Source: JBOGZI01 sp050697275 (GTDB lineage Bacteria > Actinomycetota > Thermoleophilia > Solirubrobacterales > 70-9). Taken from it: 23,292 bases of DNA. Of the stretch, positions 7,665-16,200 are shown in pieces. Position 1 is the stretch's first letter, and every line of letters starts with the position of its first letter. The notes under the pieces were generated by a model that did not search any database, had not been told where the DNA came from, and worked only from the letters and a program-made list of their open reading frames with translations. The position numbers and the translations under genes were made by a program. The DNA lies in assembly GCA_050697275.1 (NCBI GenBank), contig JBOGZI010000239.1, positions 1 through 23,292 on the forward strand, written 5' to 3'.

Positions 7665-9098
7665 ATGTCCCCGGAGCAGGGAGATGACCGGCCGCCGGAC
7701 CGGCCAGAGGGATCCGAGCGCCCTGAGGAGCCCGAGGGGGAGAAGCCCGCGGGCCCCGAGCAACCCGAGGGGCCCGAGGAATCCAAGGGCGCCGAGAAGC
7801 CCGGCCGCCCGGAGTACACCGTCTACGGGGCGGGGGGCCGCCGCTTGGGCAAGAAGCGTGCGCCCAAGCGGGAGAGGCAGGAGGAGGCGAAGCCGCCGGA
7901 GGAGGAGGCGGGCGCGCCTGAGCCCGAGGGGAAGCCCGCCGAGCCGGCGAAGGCGCCCGGCCGCCCCCGAAAGCCCGAGTACCGCGTCTACCGCTCCCGG
8001 CCGAGCCTGCGCGACCGCTTCAGCAAGCCTGACCTGGGCAAGATCCGGCGCCCCTCGCCGGGACTCCGCGGCCGCCTCTCGGCGATCGGCGGCGAGCGGC
8101 GCTGGCTGTGGTGGATCCTGATCGGGATCGGCTGCTGGCTGCTGATCAGCTTCGCCGCCTTCGCGATCTCGGCGCAGATCCAGAAGGGGAAACTGTCCGA
8201 CTCGGCCAAGCAGGCGCTGGAGGGAGGCCCCGACCTGCTGGCCGGACAGAACATCCTCATCCTCGGTGGAGACCGGCGCGGCGAGCGCCAGGCGAAGGCG
8301 AGCGGCGTCGAGGCCCAGGGGCCGCCGCGTGCTGACACGATCATGGTCCTGCATGCCGCGCTCACCTCGTTCCGCAAGCTCTCCATCCCCCGCGACACCT
8401 ACGCCACGATCCCGGACTGCGGCGAGCAGCGGATCAACGCCTCGCTCGCCTGCAACACCAACAGCCGCAACGGCAACCCCGCCTCGACGATCAGGACCGT
8501 CTCCCAGTTCCTCGGGATCCCGATCCACCACATCGTGATCATCGACTTCGACGGCTTCGCCGACTTCATCAACACGCTGGGCGGAATCGAGGTGAAGATC
8601 AGGGAGAAGGTCTGCGGCGACGTCGACGGCGGCAAGAAGCAGGGCGGCGTCTCGATCCAGCTCAAGCACGGCGAGCACACCCTGGAGGGGGACAAGGCCC
8701 TCGCCCTCGCCCGGATCCGCAAGAACGAGTGCCAACCGAGCGAGGACGACACCGACCGCGCCGCCCGCCAGCAGGTCATCCTCAACGGGATCAAGGGCCG
8801 CCTCACCAGTCCGCTGCGGCTCCCCTACAACTTCATCAAGGGCCCCTGGATCGGCTGGAACGCGCCGAAGGCATTCGTCAGCGACATGGGGGGCTTCACC
8901 CTGCCGCAGGTGGCGATCGCCGCGATCTTCGGCGGCAGCGGGACGTCGAACGTGCTCGGCAGGCAGCCCGACGGGGACGTCACCGCCTCACCCGGCCCGG
9001 GCGGCAGCATCTTCATCAGCGAGGGCGAGTGCCGCCGCGCCGTCGAGGAGCTGACCGGCGGCGAGCCCGACGAGGACCCCGCCTGCTCTCCGGGCTAG
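7665..9098 (+). CDS. LytR-CpsA-Psr (LCP) family cell-wall glycopolymer transferase
   Basis: LCP enzymes attach secondary polymers from lipid carriers to peptidoglycan outside the membrane. This 477-residue protein has an unusually long cytoplasmic N-terminus (1-146) rich in Pro, Glu, Gly and Lys, one transmembrane helix (about 147-172, WLWWILIGIGCWLLISFAAF), and an external LCP domain (about 195-380). LCP motifs seen: ILGGDRRG, RADTIMVLH (222-230), the arginine motif SIPRDTY (240-246), RINASLA, DFDGFADFINTLGGIEV, and ALARIRKNE followed by DTDRAARQQ. The cytoplasmic part carries a duplicated PEYxVY motif, PEYTVY at 49-54 and PEYRVY at 104-109. It is divergent from the ROK kinase gene. The start at ATG 7665 has no ribosome binding site but has a -10-like hexamer close by. 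Confidence 0.92.
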   Translation: MSPEQGDDRPPDRPEGSERPEEPEGEKPAGPEQPEGPEESKGAEKPGRPEYTVYGAGGRRLGKKRAPKRERQEEAKPPEEEAGAPEPEGKPAEPAKAPGRPRKPEYRVYRSRPSLRDRFSKPDLGKIRRPSPGLRGRLSAIGGERRWLWWILIGIGCWLLISFAAFAISAQIQKGKLSDSAKQALEGGPDLLAGQNILILGGDRRGERQAKASGVEAQGPPRADTIMVLHAALTSFRKLSIPRDTYATIPDCGEQRINASLACNTNSRNGNPASTIRTVSQFLGIPIHHIVIIDFDGFADFINTLGGIEVKIREKVCGDVDGGKKQGGVSIQLKHGEHTLEGDKALALARIRKNECQPSEDDTDRAARQQVILNGIKGRLTSPLRLPYNFIKGPWIGWNAPKAFVSDMGGFTLPQVAIAAIFGGSGTSNVLGRQPDGDVTASPGPGGSIFISEGECRRAVEELTGGEPDEDPACSPG

Positions 9099-9169
9099 AT
9101 GCAACGGGCACCCGATGAGTCTCCGGGCCTGAGGCGGTCATTGATCGGAACCGCAGAAAGGATCCGCAG

Positions 9170-9823
9170 ATGCGAGAGCTGGTCGTGAACACCTTCTTGA
9201 CCCTCGACGGCGTCATGCAGGCGCCGGGCGGTCCCGAAGAAGATCCCAGCGGCGGCTTCGAGCACGGCGGCTGGTCGGTCGGGTACTGGGACGAGCAGAT
9301 GCAAGGCGCCATGGGCGAGTTGATGTCGAATCCCTTCGATCTCGTCCTCGGCCGCAACACCTACGAGATCTTCGCGGCGCACTGGCCATACAGCGACGAG
9401 CCGGCCGCCGAGCCGCTCAACAAGACGACAAAGCACGTCGCGTCCACCACCCTGAAGGAGCTCGACTGGGAGAGCTCGAAGCTGATCGAGGGCGAGGTGC
9501 CCGAGGGGGTTCGCACACTGAAGGAGGAGGAGGGTCCCGAGCTTCAGGTGCACGGGAGCGGGAACTTGATCCAGACGCTGCTCGAGCACGACCTCGTCGA
9601 CGAGTTCCGCCTCTGGACCTTCCCGCTGGTGCTCGGCACGGGGAAGCGCCTCTTCGACGGCGGCACGGTGCCCGCGGGCCTGGAGGTTACGAGCTCGCAG
9701 AGCTTCTCCACCGGGGTGGTCATGGCCGCCTACCGAAGCGGCGCCGAGATCAAGTACGGATCCTTCGTCCCGGAGACGCCGAGCGAGGCGGAGCTGGCGC
9801 GCCGCGCCAGGCAAGAGAGCTAG
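9170..9823 (+). CDS. Dihydrofolate reductase / RibD C-terminal-like family protein
   Basis: The 217-residue protein belongs to the RibD-C/DHFR-fold reductases, usually NADPH-binding enzymes of unknown substrate. Supporting motifs: ELVVNTFLTLDGVMQAPGG at the N-terminus, the LVLGRNTYEIFAAHWP segment, KHVASTTL, the nucleotide-binding ELQVHGSGNLIQTLLEHDLVDEFRLW, and PLVLGTGKRLF. A clear Shine-Dalgarno sequence GAAAGGA (9156-9162) lies 7 nt before the ATG. The C-terminus ends in a basic helical tail. Neighbours give no pathway hint. A biosynthetic role in riboflavin is unlikely because no rib gene is nearby and these standalone forms are generally not RibD. Confidence 0.88.
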   Translation: MRELVVNTFLTLDGVMQAPGGPEEDPSGGFEHGGWSVGYWDEQMQGAMGELMSNPFDLVLGRNTYEIFAAHWPYSDEPAAEPLNKTTKHVASTTLKELDWESSKLIEGEVPEGVRTLKEEEGPELQVHGSGNLIQTLLEHDLVDEFRLWTFPLVLGTGKRLFDGGTVPAGLEVTSSQSFSTGVVMAAYRSGAEIKYGSFVPETPSEAELARRARQES

Positions 9824-9844
9824 CGATCGCCATCAGGGCTCTCT
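9814..9844. terminator. Candidate bidirectional hairpin between convergent genes
   Basis: AGAGAGC (9814-9820) and GCTCTCT (9838-9844) form a perfect 7-bp stem overlapping the stop codon of the reductase gene. The loop contains the self-complementary octamer GCGATCGC (9823-9830). It lies between the convergent reductase and FmdB genes. There is no T tract, so a terminator role is uncertain. Confidence 0.35.
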
Positions 9845-9863
9845 CGCGACCGCCACCGATTGC

Positions 9864-10181
9864 TCAGTCGTCGGAGGCCGCCGAGCTGGAGCCCGATCCG
9901 GAGTTCGACTCCGCCTTGGAGTCGGCCTTTGAATCGGCCTTGTCGCCCTTAGCTGCACCGGATGAGTCGGGGGAGTCGCTGTCGCTGGAGGCGCCGGCCT
10001 TGCTCTTCGCGGCGTAGTCGGTCGAGTAGAAGCCGGAGCCCTTGAAGTGGACGGCGACGGGGTGAAAGACGCGCTCGACCGGAGCGCCGCACTGCTCGCA
10101 CGCCTCGACCGGGTCGTCGGACATGCTCTGGGTCACGTCGAAGACGTGACCGTTCGCGCAGCGGTACTCGTAGATGGGCAT
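9864..10181 (-). CDS. FmdB family zinc ribbon protein with low-complexity tail
   Basis: The 105-residue protein starts with the FmdB signature MPIYEYRCANGHVFDV and continues with CEQCGAPVERVFHPVAVHFKGSGFYSTDY, the usual end of the domain. Zinc ligands are probably C8, H12 and the CEQC pair (C33, C36); the first knuckle reads C-x3-H rather than the more common CxxC. After residue 58 the sequence is a Ser/Asp/Ala/Lys low-complexity tail with a repeated ADSK unit (ADSKADSKAES), built from about 12-nt direct repeats in the DNA. FmdB proteins were named as regulators in formamidase operons, but their function is generally unknown. No Shine-Dalgarno sequence precedes the ATG; a TAGACT hexamer sits 6 nt upstream. 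The upstream neighbour, divergent, is glyS. Confidence 0.88.
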   Translation of the reverse strand: MPIYEYRCANGHVFDVTQSMSDDPVEACEQCGAPVERVFHPVAVHFKGSGFYSTDYAAKSKAGASSDSDSPDSSGAAKGDKADSKADSKAESNSGSGSSSAASDD

Positions 10182-10187
10182 CCGATC

Positions 10188-10193
10188 AGTCTA
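10188..10193 (-). promoter_or_regulatory. Candidate -10 element, FmdB gene
   Basis: On the minus strand this reads TAGACT (four of six matches to TATAAT), 6 nt before the ATG at 10181, with no ribosome binding site. The identical hexamer occurs 7 nt before the TetR gene at 21138. Confidence 0.4.
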
Positions 10194-10278
10194 GGCTTGG
10201 CGCGAGGGCGACCCGAAGATGCGAGGGGGATCCGTGAGGAGCCACCCGTTTCATGAGAGAGGGGCGACCCGATTGACG

Positions 10279-11673
10279 ATGGTCAAGCCGGCGACGAAAA
10301 CCGAGCAGCCGACCGAGGCGGTGACCCTCGAGAGGATCGTGGCGCTCTGCAAGCGCCGCGGCTTCATCTTCCAGTCCTCCGAGATCTACGGGGGGCTCGC
10401 CTCGACCTACGACTACGGCCACTACGGGGTCCTGCTCAAGAACAACGTCAAGGCGGAGTGGTGGCGGGCCGTGATCCAGGAGCGCGACGACATGGTCGCG
10501 CTCGACGCGGCGATCCTGATGCACCCGAAGACCTGGGAGGCCTCCGGCCACCTGGAGGGCTTCACCGACCCGCTCGTCCAGTGCCTCGGCGAGTGCAAGA
10601 AGCGCTGGCGCGAGGACCACGTGCGCGAGGAGCAGCTCGGCGACGAGCACGCCGAGGGCGAGATCCGCTGTCCGGAGTGCGGCGGCGAGCTCTCCGAGCC
10701 GCGCCAGTTCAACCTCATGTTCGAGACCTACATGGGCCCGGTCCAGGACGAGGCGAACAAGGTCTACCTGCGCCCCGAGACGGCGCAGGGGATCTTCGTC
10801 AACTTCAAGAACGTGCTCCAGTTCGCTCGCAAGCGCCCGCCCTTCGGGATCGCGCAGGTCGGCAAGGCGTTCCGCAACGAGATCACCCCGGGCAACTTCA
10901 TCTTCCGCACCCGGGAGTTCGAGCAGATGGAGATCGAGTTCTTCGTCCCGCCCCCCGAGGCGCCCGACTGGCACAAGCGCTGGATGGACGAGCGAATGCG
11001 CTGGTACACCCAGCTCGGCATCCGCCCCGACCACCTGCGCCTGCGCGAGCACGGCCCCGACGAGCTCTCCCACTACTCGAGCGCCACCTCCGACATCGAG
11101 TACCTCTTCCCGATGGGCTGGTCGGAGCTGGAGGGGATCGCCAACCGCGGCGATTTCGACCTCACCCAGCACGCCAAGCTCTCGGGCGAGAAGCTCGAGT
11201 ACGTCGACTCGGCCAGCGGCGACCGCTACGTGCCGCACGTGATCGAGCCGTCGGCGGGCGCGGACCGGGCGATGCTCTCCTTCATGGTGGACGCCTACGA
11301 CGAGGAGGAGGTCGAGGGCCGCGAACGGGTCCTGCTGCACCTGCACCCGCGCCTCGCCCCGGTCAAGGTCGCGGTGCTGCCGCTGGTCAACAAGGACGGC
11401 CAGCCGGAGAAGGCCAGGGAGATCTACGAGACGCTGCGGACGCGGATGTCGGCCGAGTACGACACCGGCGGCTCGATCGGCAAGCGCTACCGCCGCCAGG
11501 ACGAGATCGGCACTCCCTGGGGGGTCACCGTCGACCACCAGACGATGGAGGACGACACGGTCACCCTGCGCGACCGCGACTCCCTGGACCAGTCACGCAT
11601 CGCGGTCTCGGAGCTGGCCGGCGAGCTGACCCGCCGCCTCGAGCAGCCCTGGACCTCGCCGAAGCTCGGCTGA
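10279..11673 (+). CDS. glyS: Glycyl-tRNA synthetase (dimeric, eukaryote/Thermus type)
   Basis: This class II synthetase charges tRNA-Gly. The single-chain form is the alpha2 type, not the alpha2beta2 GlyQ/GlyS type. Features in order: FIFQSSEIYGGLASTYDYGHYG near the start is split as FIFQSSEIYGG and YDYGHYG; Cys-containing insertion with CLGEC and CPECGGEL; motif-1 region LRPETAQGIFVNFKNV; motif 2 AFRNEITPGNFIFRTREFEQ; SHYSSATSDIEY; motif 3 EPSAGADRAMLSFMVDAY; and a C-terminal anticodon-binding domain from LAPVKVAVLPLVNKDG to the end. ATG 10279 is the preferred start (464 residues), because the open frame upstream to 10219 encodes no recognisable family sequence. No strong ribosome binding site is visible. 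Confidence 0.95.
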   Translation: MVKPATKTEQPTEAVTLERIVALCKRRGFIFQSSEIYGGLASTYDYGHYGVLLKNNVKAEWWRAVIQERDDMVALDAAILMHPKTWEASGHLEGFTDPLVQCLGECKKRWREDHVREEQLGDEHAEGEIRCPECGGELSEPRQFNLMFETYMGPVQDEANKVYLRPETAQGIFVNFKNVLQFARKRPPFGIAQVGKAFRNEITPGNFIFRTREFEQMEIEFFVPPPEAPDWHKRWMDERMRWYTQLGIRPDHLRLREHGPDELSHYSSATSDIEYLFPMGWSELEGIANRGDFDLTQHAKLSGEKLEYVDSASGDRYVPHVIEPSAGADRAMLSFMVDAYDEEEVEGRERVLLHLHPRLAPVKVAVLPLVNKDGQPEKAREIYETLRTRMSAEYDTGGSIGKRYRRQDEIGTPWGVTVDHQTMEDDTVTLRDRDSLDQSRIAVSELAGELTRRLEQPWTSPKLG

Positions 11674-11719
11674 GGCGCATGATCGGGCGCCGCTGGAGGG
11701 TCCGGTAGCCACCGGGACG

Positions 11720-13201
11720 ATGAACCTGGTCGAGGCGATGGCGGCGGCCGCCGGGCGGGATCCCGATGCGACGGCCGTGCGCCAGGGGAAGACGGCCCTC
11801 ACCTACGCGGGGCTGGACAGCTCCAGCGCACTCGCCGCCGCGATGCTCCGGGCCCGCGGGGTGGGGCCCGGCGACCGAGTCGGCCTGATGCTCCCCAACC
11901 TGATCGCCTTCCCCGTCCTCTACTACGGGGTGCTGCGGCTCGGGGCCGTGGTGGTGCCGATGAACACCCAGCTGAAGAGCCGCGAGGTCGCCCACTACGT
12001 GAGCGACTCGGGCGCGGGGCTCCTCTTCTGCGCGCCGGAGGCCGCCGCGGAGGCGGAGAGCGGGGCCGGGGACCTGGCGGAGGCCGTCTCGATCGCCCCC
12101 GGCGAGCTGCACGAGCTGATCTCGACCCATCAGCCCGAGGCCGGGATCGCCGGGACCGACTCGGGCGACACGGCGGTGATCCTCTACACCTCCGGCACCA
12201 CCGGCAGGCCGAAGGGGGCCGAGCTCACTCACGCCAACCTCGACGAGAACGCGGAGGTGTTCGCTCGCACCCTGATCGAGGTCGGCCCCGGCGACGTGGT
12301 GATGGGCGCCCTGCCGCTCTTCCACTCCTTCGGGCAGACGGCGGCGATGAACGCGACCCTGCGCGCCGGCGCCGCGCTCACCCTGCTGCCGCGCTTCGAG
12401 GCGGAGGAGGCGCTCGAGATCCTCGAGCGCGACCGGGTCACGGTCTTCCTCGGGGTACCGACGATGTACGCGGCGATGCTGCACGCCGAGGGGCGCCGCG
12501 GACATGACCTGTCGGCGCTTCGGACCTGCATCTCAGGGGGGCAGTCACTGCCGGTCGAAGTCCTGCACGGCTTCGAGCGCGAGTTCGGCTGCAAGATCCT
12601 GGAGGGCTACGGCCTGTCCGAAACGTCGCCTGTCGCCTGCCAGAACCGGCCCGACCGTGAGCGCCGGCCAGGCTCGATCGGGATCCCGATCGACGGTGTC
12701 GAGATGAAGATCGTGGACGAGGCGGGGGGTCAACTGGCGGCGGGGGAGGTCGGCGAGATCCTGATCAGGGGCCCGAACGTGATGAAGGGCTACTGGCGCA
12801 ACCCGGAGGCGACGGCGAAGGCGATCTCCGACGGCTGGCTGCACACCGGCGACCTCGGCCGCACCGACGAGGACGGCTACTTCTACGTCGTCGACCGCAA
12901 GAAGCAGCTCGTCATCCGCGGGGGCTACAACGTCTTCCCCCGCGAGGTCGAGGAGGTGATCTACGAGCACCCGGCCGTCCGGGAGGCGGCGGTGATCGGC
13001 ATCCCCCACCCCGAGCTCGGCGAGGAGGTCGCCGCCGCGGTCGTGCTGCGCGATGGCGCCGAGGCCGCTCCGGAGGAGATCTCGCAGTTCGTCAAGGAGC
13101 GGCTCGCCGCCTACAAGTATCCCCGCCTGGTCTGGTTCGTCGAGGAGCTCCCGAAGGGCCCCACCGGCAAGATCCTGAAGCGGGAGATCTCCCCGCCCTG
13201 A
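11720..13201 (+). CDS. AMP-binding acyl-CoA synthetase (fatty acid-CoA ligase-like)
   Basis: ANL-superfamily enzymes activate a carboxylate as acyl-AMP and transfer it to CoA. The 493-residue protein has the P-loop YTSGTTGRPKG (156-166), LPLFHSFGQTA (198-208), the acyl-pocket segment LGVPTMYAAML (244-254), YGLSET (297-302), the ATP-binding HTGD (375-378), the hinge region VDRKKQLVIRGGYNVFPREVEE (split as VDRKKQ and GGYNVFPREVEE), and the catalytic Lys in PTGKILKRE (K484). Length is typical for medium or long chain fatty acyl-CoA or cyclohexanecarboxylate-type ligases; the substrate is not readable. It begins 46 nt after glyS, on the same strand, and could be read from it. A weak GGGA lies just before the ATG. 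Confidence 0.92.
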   Translation: MNLVEAMAAAAGRDPDATAVRQGKTALTYAGLDSSSALAAAMLRARGVGPGDRVGLMLPNLIAFPVLYYGVLRLGAVVVPMNTQLKSREVAHYVSDSGAGLLFCAPEAAAEAESGAGDLAEAVSIAPGELHELISTHQPEAGIAGTDSGDTAVILYTSGTTGRPKGAELTHANLDENAEVFARTLIEVGPGDVVMGALPLFHSFGQTAAMNATLRAGAALTLLPRFEAEEALEILERDRVTVFLGVPTMYAAMLHAEGRRGHDLSALRTCISGGQSLPVEVLHGFEREFGCKILEGYGLSETSPVACQNRPDRERRPGSIGIPIDGVEMKIVDEAGGQLAAGEVGEILIRGPNVMKGYWRNPEATAKAISDGWLHTGDLGRTDEDGYFYVVDRKKQLVIRGGYNVFPREVEEVIYEHPAVREAAVIGIPHPELGEEVAAAVVLRDGAEAAPEEISQFVKERLAAYKYPRLVWFVEELPKGPTGKILKREISPP

Positions 13202-13240
13202 GGATCGCGCCGGCGCCCGCGCTCGTTCAGCGGTTCCCAT

Positions 13241-13270
13241 TTGACTTACCGAGTACTGAGTAGGGACAAT
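13241..13270 (+). promoter_or_regulatory. Promoter of the M14 peptidase gene with an imperfect palindrome in the spacer
   Basis: TTGACT (13241-13246) and GACAAT (13265-13270) are separated by 18 nt and end 7 nt before the ATG at 13278, predicting a leaderless transcript. The spacer holds an imperfect palindrome TACCGAGTACTGAGTA (13247-13262), 12 of 16 positions symmetric around AGTACT, which also contains GAGTA twice. A regulator bound there would occlude the promoter; the regulator is unknown. Confidence 0.55.
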
Positions 13271-13277
13271 TGCCGCT

Positions 13278-16200
13278 ATGTCGATCCCGGGGCGGAAGCG
13301 CAGGAGGGTCGGAGGCGCGCTCGGGGCCGCGCTGGCGATCGCCGCGGTCCTGCTCAGCGCGTCGAGCGCCACCGCCGCGCCGGTGGCGACCAGCGACGAG
13401 GCCTACTCGGTGCTGGGGCGCGTCTTCCCGGACCCGCTCGCCGGTTGTCAGAACCTGGGAACCAGCCCCTGCTCCCCGAACGCACAGGGCAACTTCCCCG
13501 CGACCCAGTTCATCCAGTTCCCCGAGTTCGAGGAAGCCCTCGAGTACATGAACGGCAAGCCGGAGTGGGCGCGCTACCTCGAGGTCTGGCCGCTCTCCAC
13601 AGGGCAGTTCCCCGGCAACAACCTTCCGGGCGGCCCCGAGTTCACGCCGGCCGCCGAGTACAAGTCCGCCGGGATCCCGACCAGCGAACTCGAGCGCAAG
13701 AAGTCCGACCTCTACGTGCTGCGGGTCACCGACGAGACGGTGCCCGACGACCAGAAGAAGCGCTACACGCTCTCGCTCTCCATCCACGGGATCGAGCGGG
13801 CGGGCGCCGAGGGCGGCACCCGGGCGATGGAGGACCTGGTCACCGCCGCCACCACCGGCAAGGACGACGACACGATCATCCCCACCGAGATCGACCCGAA
13901 CGCGCCCAGCTTCGCCGACGTCCTGAAGAAGACGATCATCTACTTCACCTATCCGAACCCCGACGGCTGGCGGCGCGGCGACCTAAGCGAGGGGGGCTTC
14001 TTCTACCAGCGCTACAACGGCAACGGCGTCGATCCCAACCGCGACTGGCCCGACATCGGCTACTCGTTCCGTCCCTACAGCGGTCAGTCCGAGCCGGAGA
14101 CCCGCGCCTTCTCGGACTTCTACGACGACGTCCGGCAGCACGGTGGGTTCGCCGCAGGCGACGACCTGCACGGTCAGGTCTTCGCCGACGCCCTCTCCTA
14201 CACGCTGCTCCCGCACGGCCGTCACGACTACGCCAAGGACCAACGCATCCGCGAGGCGGCGAAGACGATCCACGCCGTCTCCGAGGGAGCCCTGTCCTGG
14301 TCGCCGTACATCCAGCCGAACGACGCCCCCCAGGGTGGCGGGCTCCCCTGCGTCGATCCCGTCGGCCTCGGTGATGCATGCGCCCAGATCTACGGGCAGA
14401 CCTGGGGGACCGTCTACGACACGATCAACTACACGACCACCGGCACGCTCGGCGACTGGTTCGACTCGCGCGAGGGCCTCAACGCGGACGGCATCGACAA
14501 CGAGATGTCGTTCTCGCACCTGGACCGCAACGTCGTCTTCGACCCGCACGGCGAGCAGCTGCACGTGGACGGCAACAAGGCCTTGATCTACGCGCACCTG
14601 GCCGAGATCGTCAACCCGCCGACCGATACGACCTTCGACGCCGCGGGCCACAAGGGCTACGTCGCCAACGCCCGCCTGACGCGCCAGGAGCAGGTGCTTC
14701 AGCCCGATGACTCGGGCCAGGACCCGCAGGGACCGATCTCCATGGGCCCGAAGCCGCAGACCGCCGAGCAGACGATCTATGACGCCGCCGACGGCTTCCA
14801 GGTCAATCAGGGCAACGGCGGCATGCGGGTGCAGGTGACCATGGCGAACCTGCAGGGCGTCGCCCCCTCCTACCAGCCGAATGGCAACCAGGTCACCCTC
14901 GATGTCGAGTGCCGGGGCTGCGACGACCACTTCCACGCTCCCGGCACCGAGGACCCCGACGCGTGGACCCTGGTGGCCTCCGACTTCAACCAGCAGCAGC
15001 TGTACCAGTCCGCGGGACTCACCGCGACGGTGAACCGGCCGGATGCGATCAAGGCCGATGGCTCGCCGGTGGAGTGGCGGCTGGTGATCGGAGGCCTGCA
15101 CGGCGCGACCAAGGCCGAGATCGAGTTCACCCGCGGCCCGGCCTCGTCCGATGGCAACACCGGCGGCGACGAGCCGCCCAGGCTCGCCGCCTACGACGTC
15201 GCCAACACCGACTTCTTCTCCGAGCTGGACAACTACACCCGGGCGGCCGAGGGATTCGACGCGGTGGACCCGAGGCAGGTGCTCGACGGCGGGCAGGACC
15301 TCGGCCAGCTCGACAGCCTCACCCTCGCCGACAACCCGCTGCCCGGCTACACCGGCCAGTTCGGCGCGCCGCCGAGCGGTCAGCCCCCGGCGGACATCCA
15401 GATCGAGAGCCAGCAGCCGACCGCGCCCGCCGCGCACGACCCCAGCACGGATCAAGAGCTGAGCGAGCCGAGGGCGCGGGTCCCCGGCTCCTTCGAGAGG
15501 GTGGACTTCGAGATCGGGGCCGACCAGACGGCGAAGTCGATGACAGCCGAGATCACCCTCGCCGATCCAGAGAGCGGCGACTTCGACCTCTATCTCTACA
15601 CGGTCAACGAGGACGGCAGCGAGACCTTCCTCTCCTCCTCGACCACGAGCGGCAGCCACGAGACGATCACCCTCGCTACGCCGAAGCCCGGCGCTTACCG
15701 CCTCTACGTCGACAACTGGCTCGCCGTGTCGGACACCCACTGGACCGGCGCGATCACCTTTGAGCCCTATCCAGCGGACGCCAGCGACACCGGGGCGTAC
15801 AGCAAGGCCGAGAAGGACGCCTGGATGGCCGAGCTGCGCGAGTTCGTCCAGGGCGGCGGCAACCTGGTGCTGACCGACGGTGCCCTGCTGGCGCTGCCCG
15901 ACCTGGTGCCCGCCCTGCAGCGCACCGACGTCGCCAAGCAGACGGTCTACGTCGGCCAGGTCGCCTTCAGCGACGGCGCCGGCGACACGACCGGCGACCC
16001 CCTGGCCGCGGACGTTGAGCAGCCGGGCGCCCGCTTCAACGGCGGCATGCGCCGTCAGACCTTCGAGCCCACCCCGCTCGGCTTCGCGATCCAGGACCAG
16101 TCCGGTGCGGACGAGTCGAACGCGCCGCAGTACTCGGTCGACCGCGCCGCCTGGGAGGCGGCCGGGGGCCGCTACGTCGCCGGCTCGGCCAACAGCGCCA

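Noticed and set aside
7620..8735. Upstream extension of the ROK kinase frame through the LCP gene
   Set aside because: The kinase domain begins at residue 8 after the TTG at 7619; the extra 372 codons are antisense to LCP and have no kinase content.
10182..10278. Possible T-box or riboswitch ahead of glyS
   Set aside because: The 97-nt gap has no T-box consensus, no clear stem with an antiterminator and is too short for a T-box leader.
10186..11538. 450-codon minus-strand open frame over glyS
   Set aside because: Antisense to clear glyS motifs; composition typical of a shadow frame.
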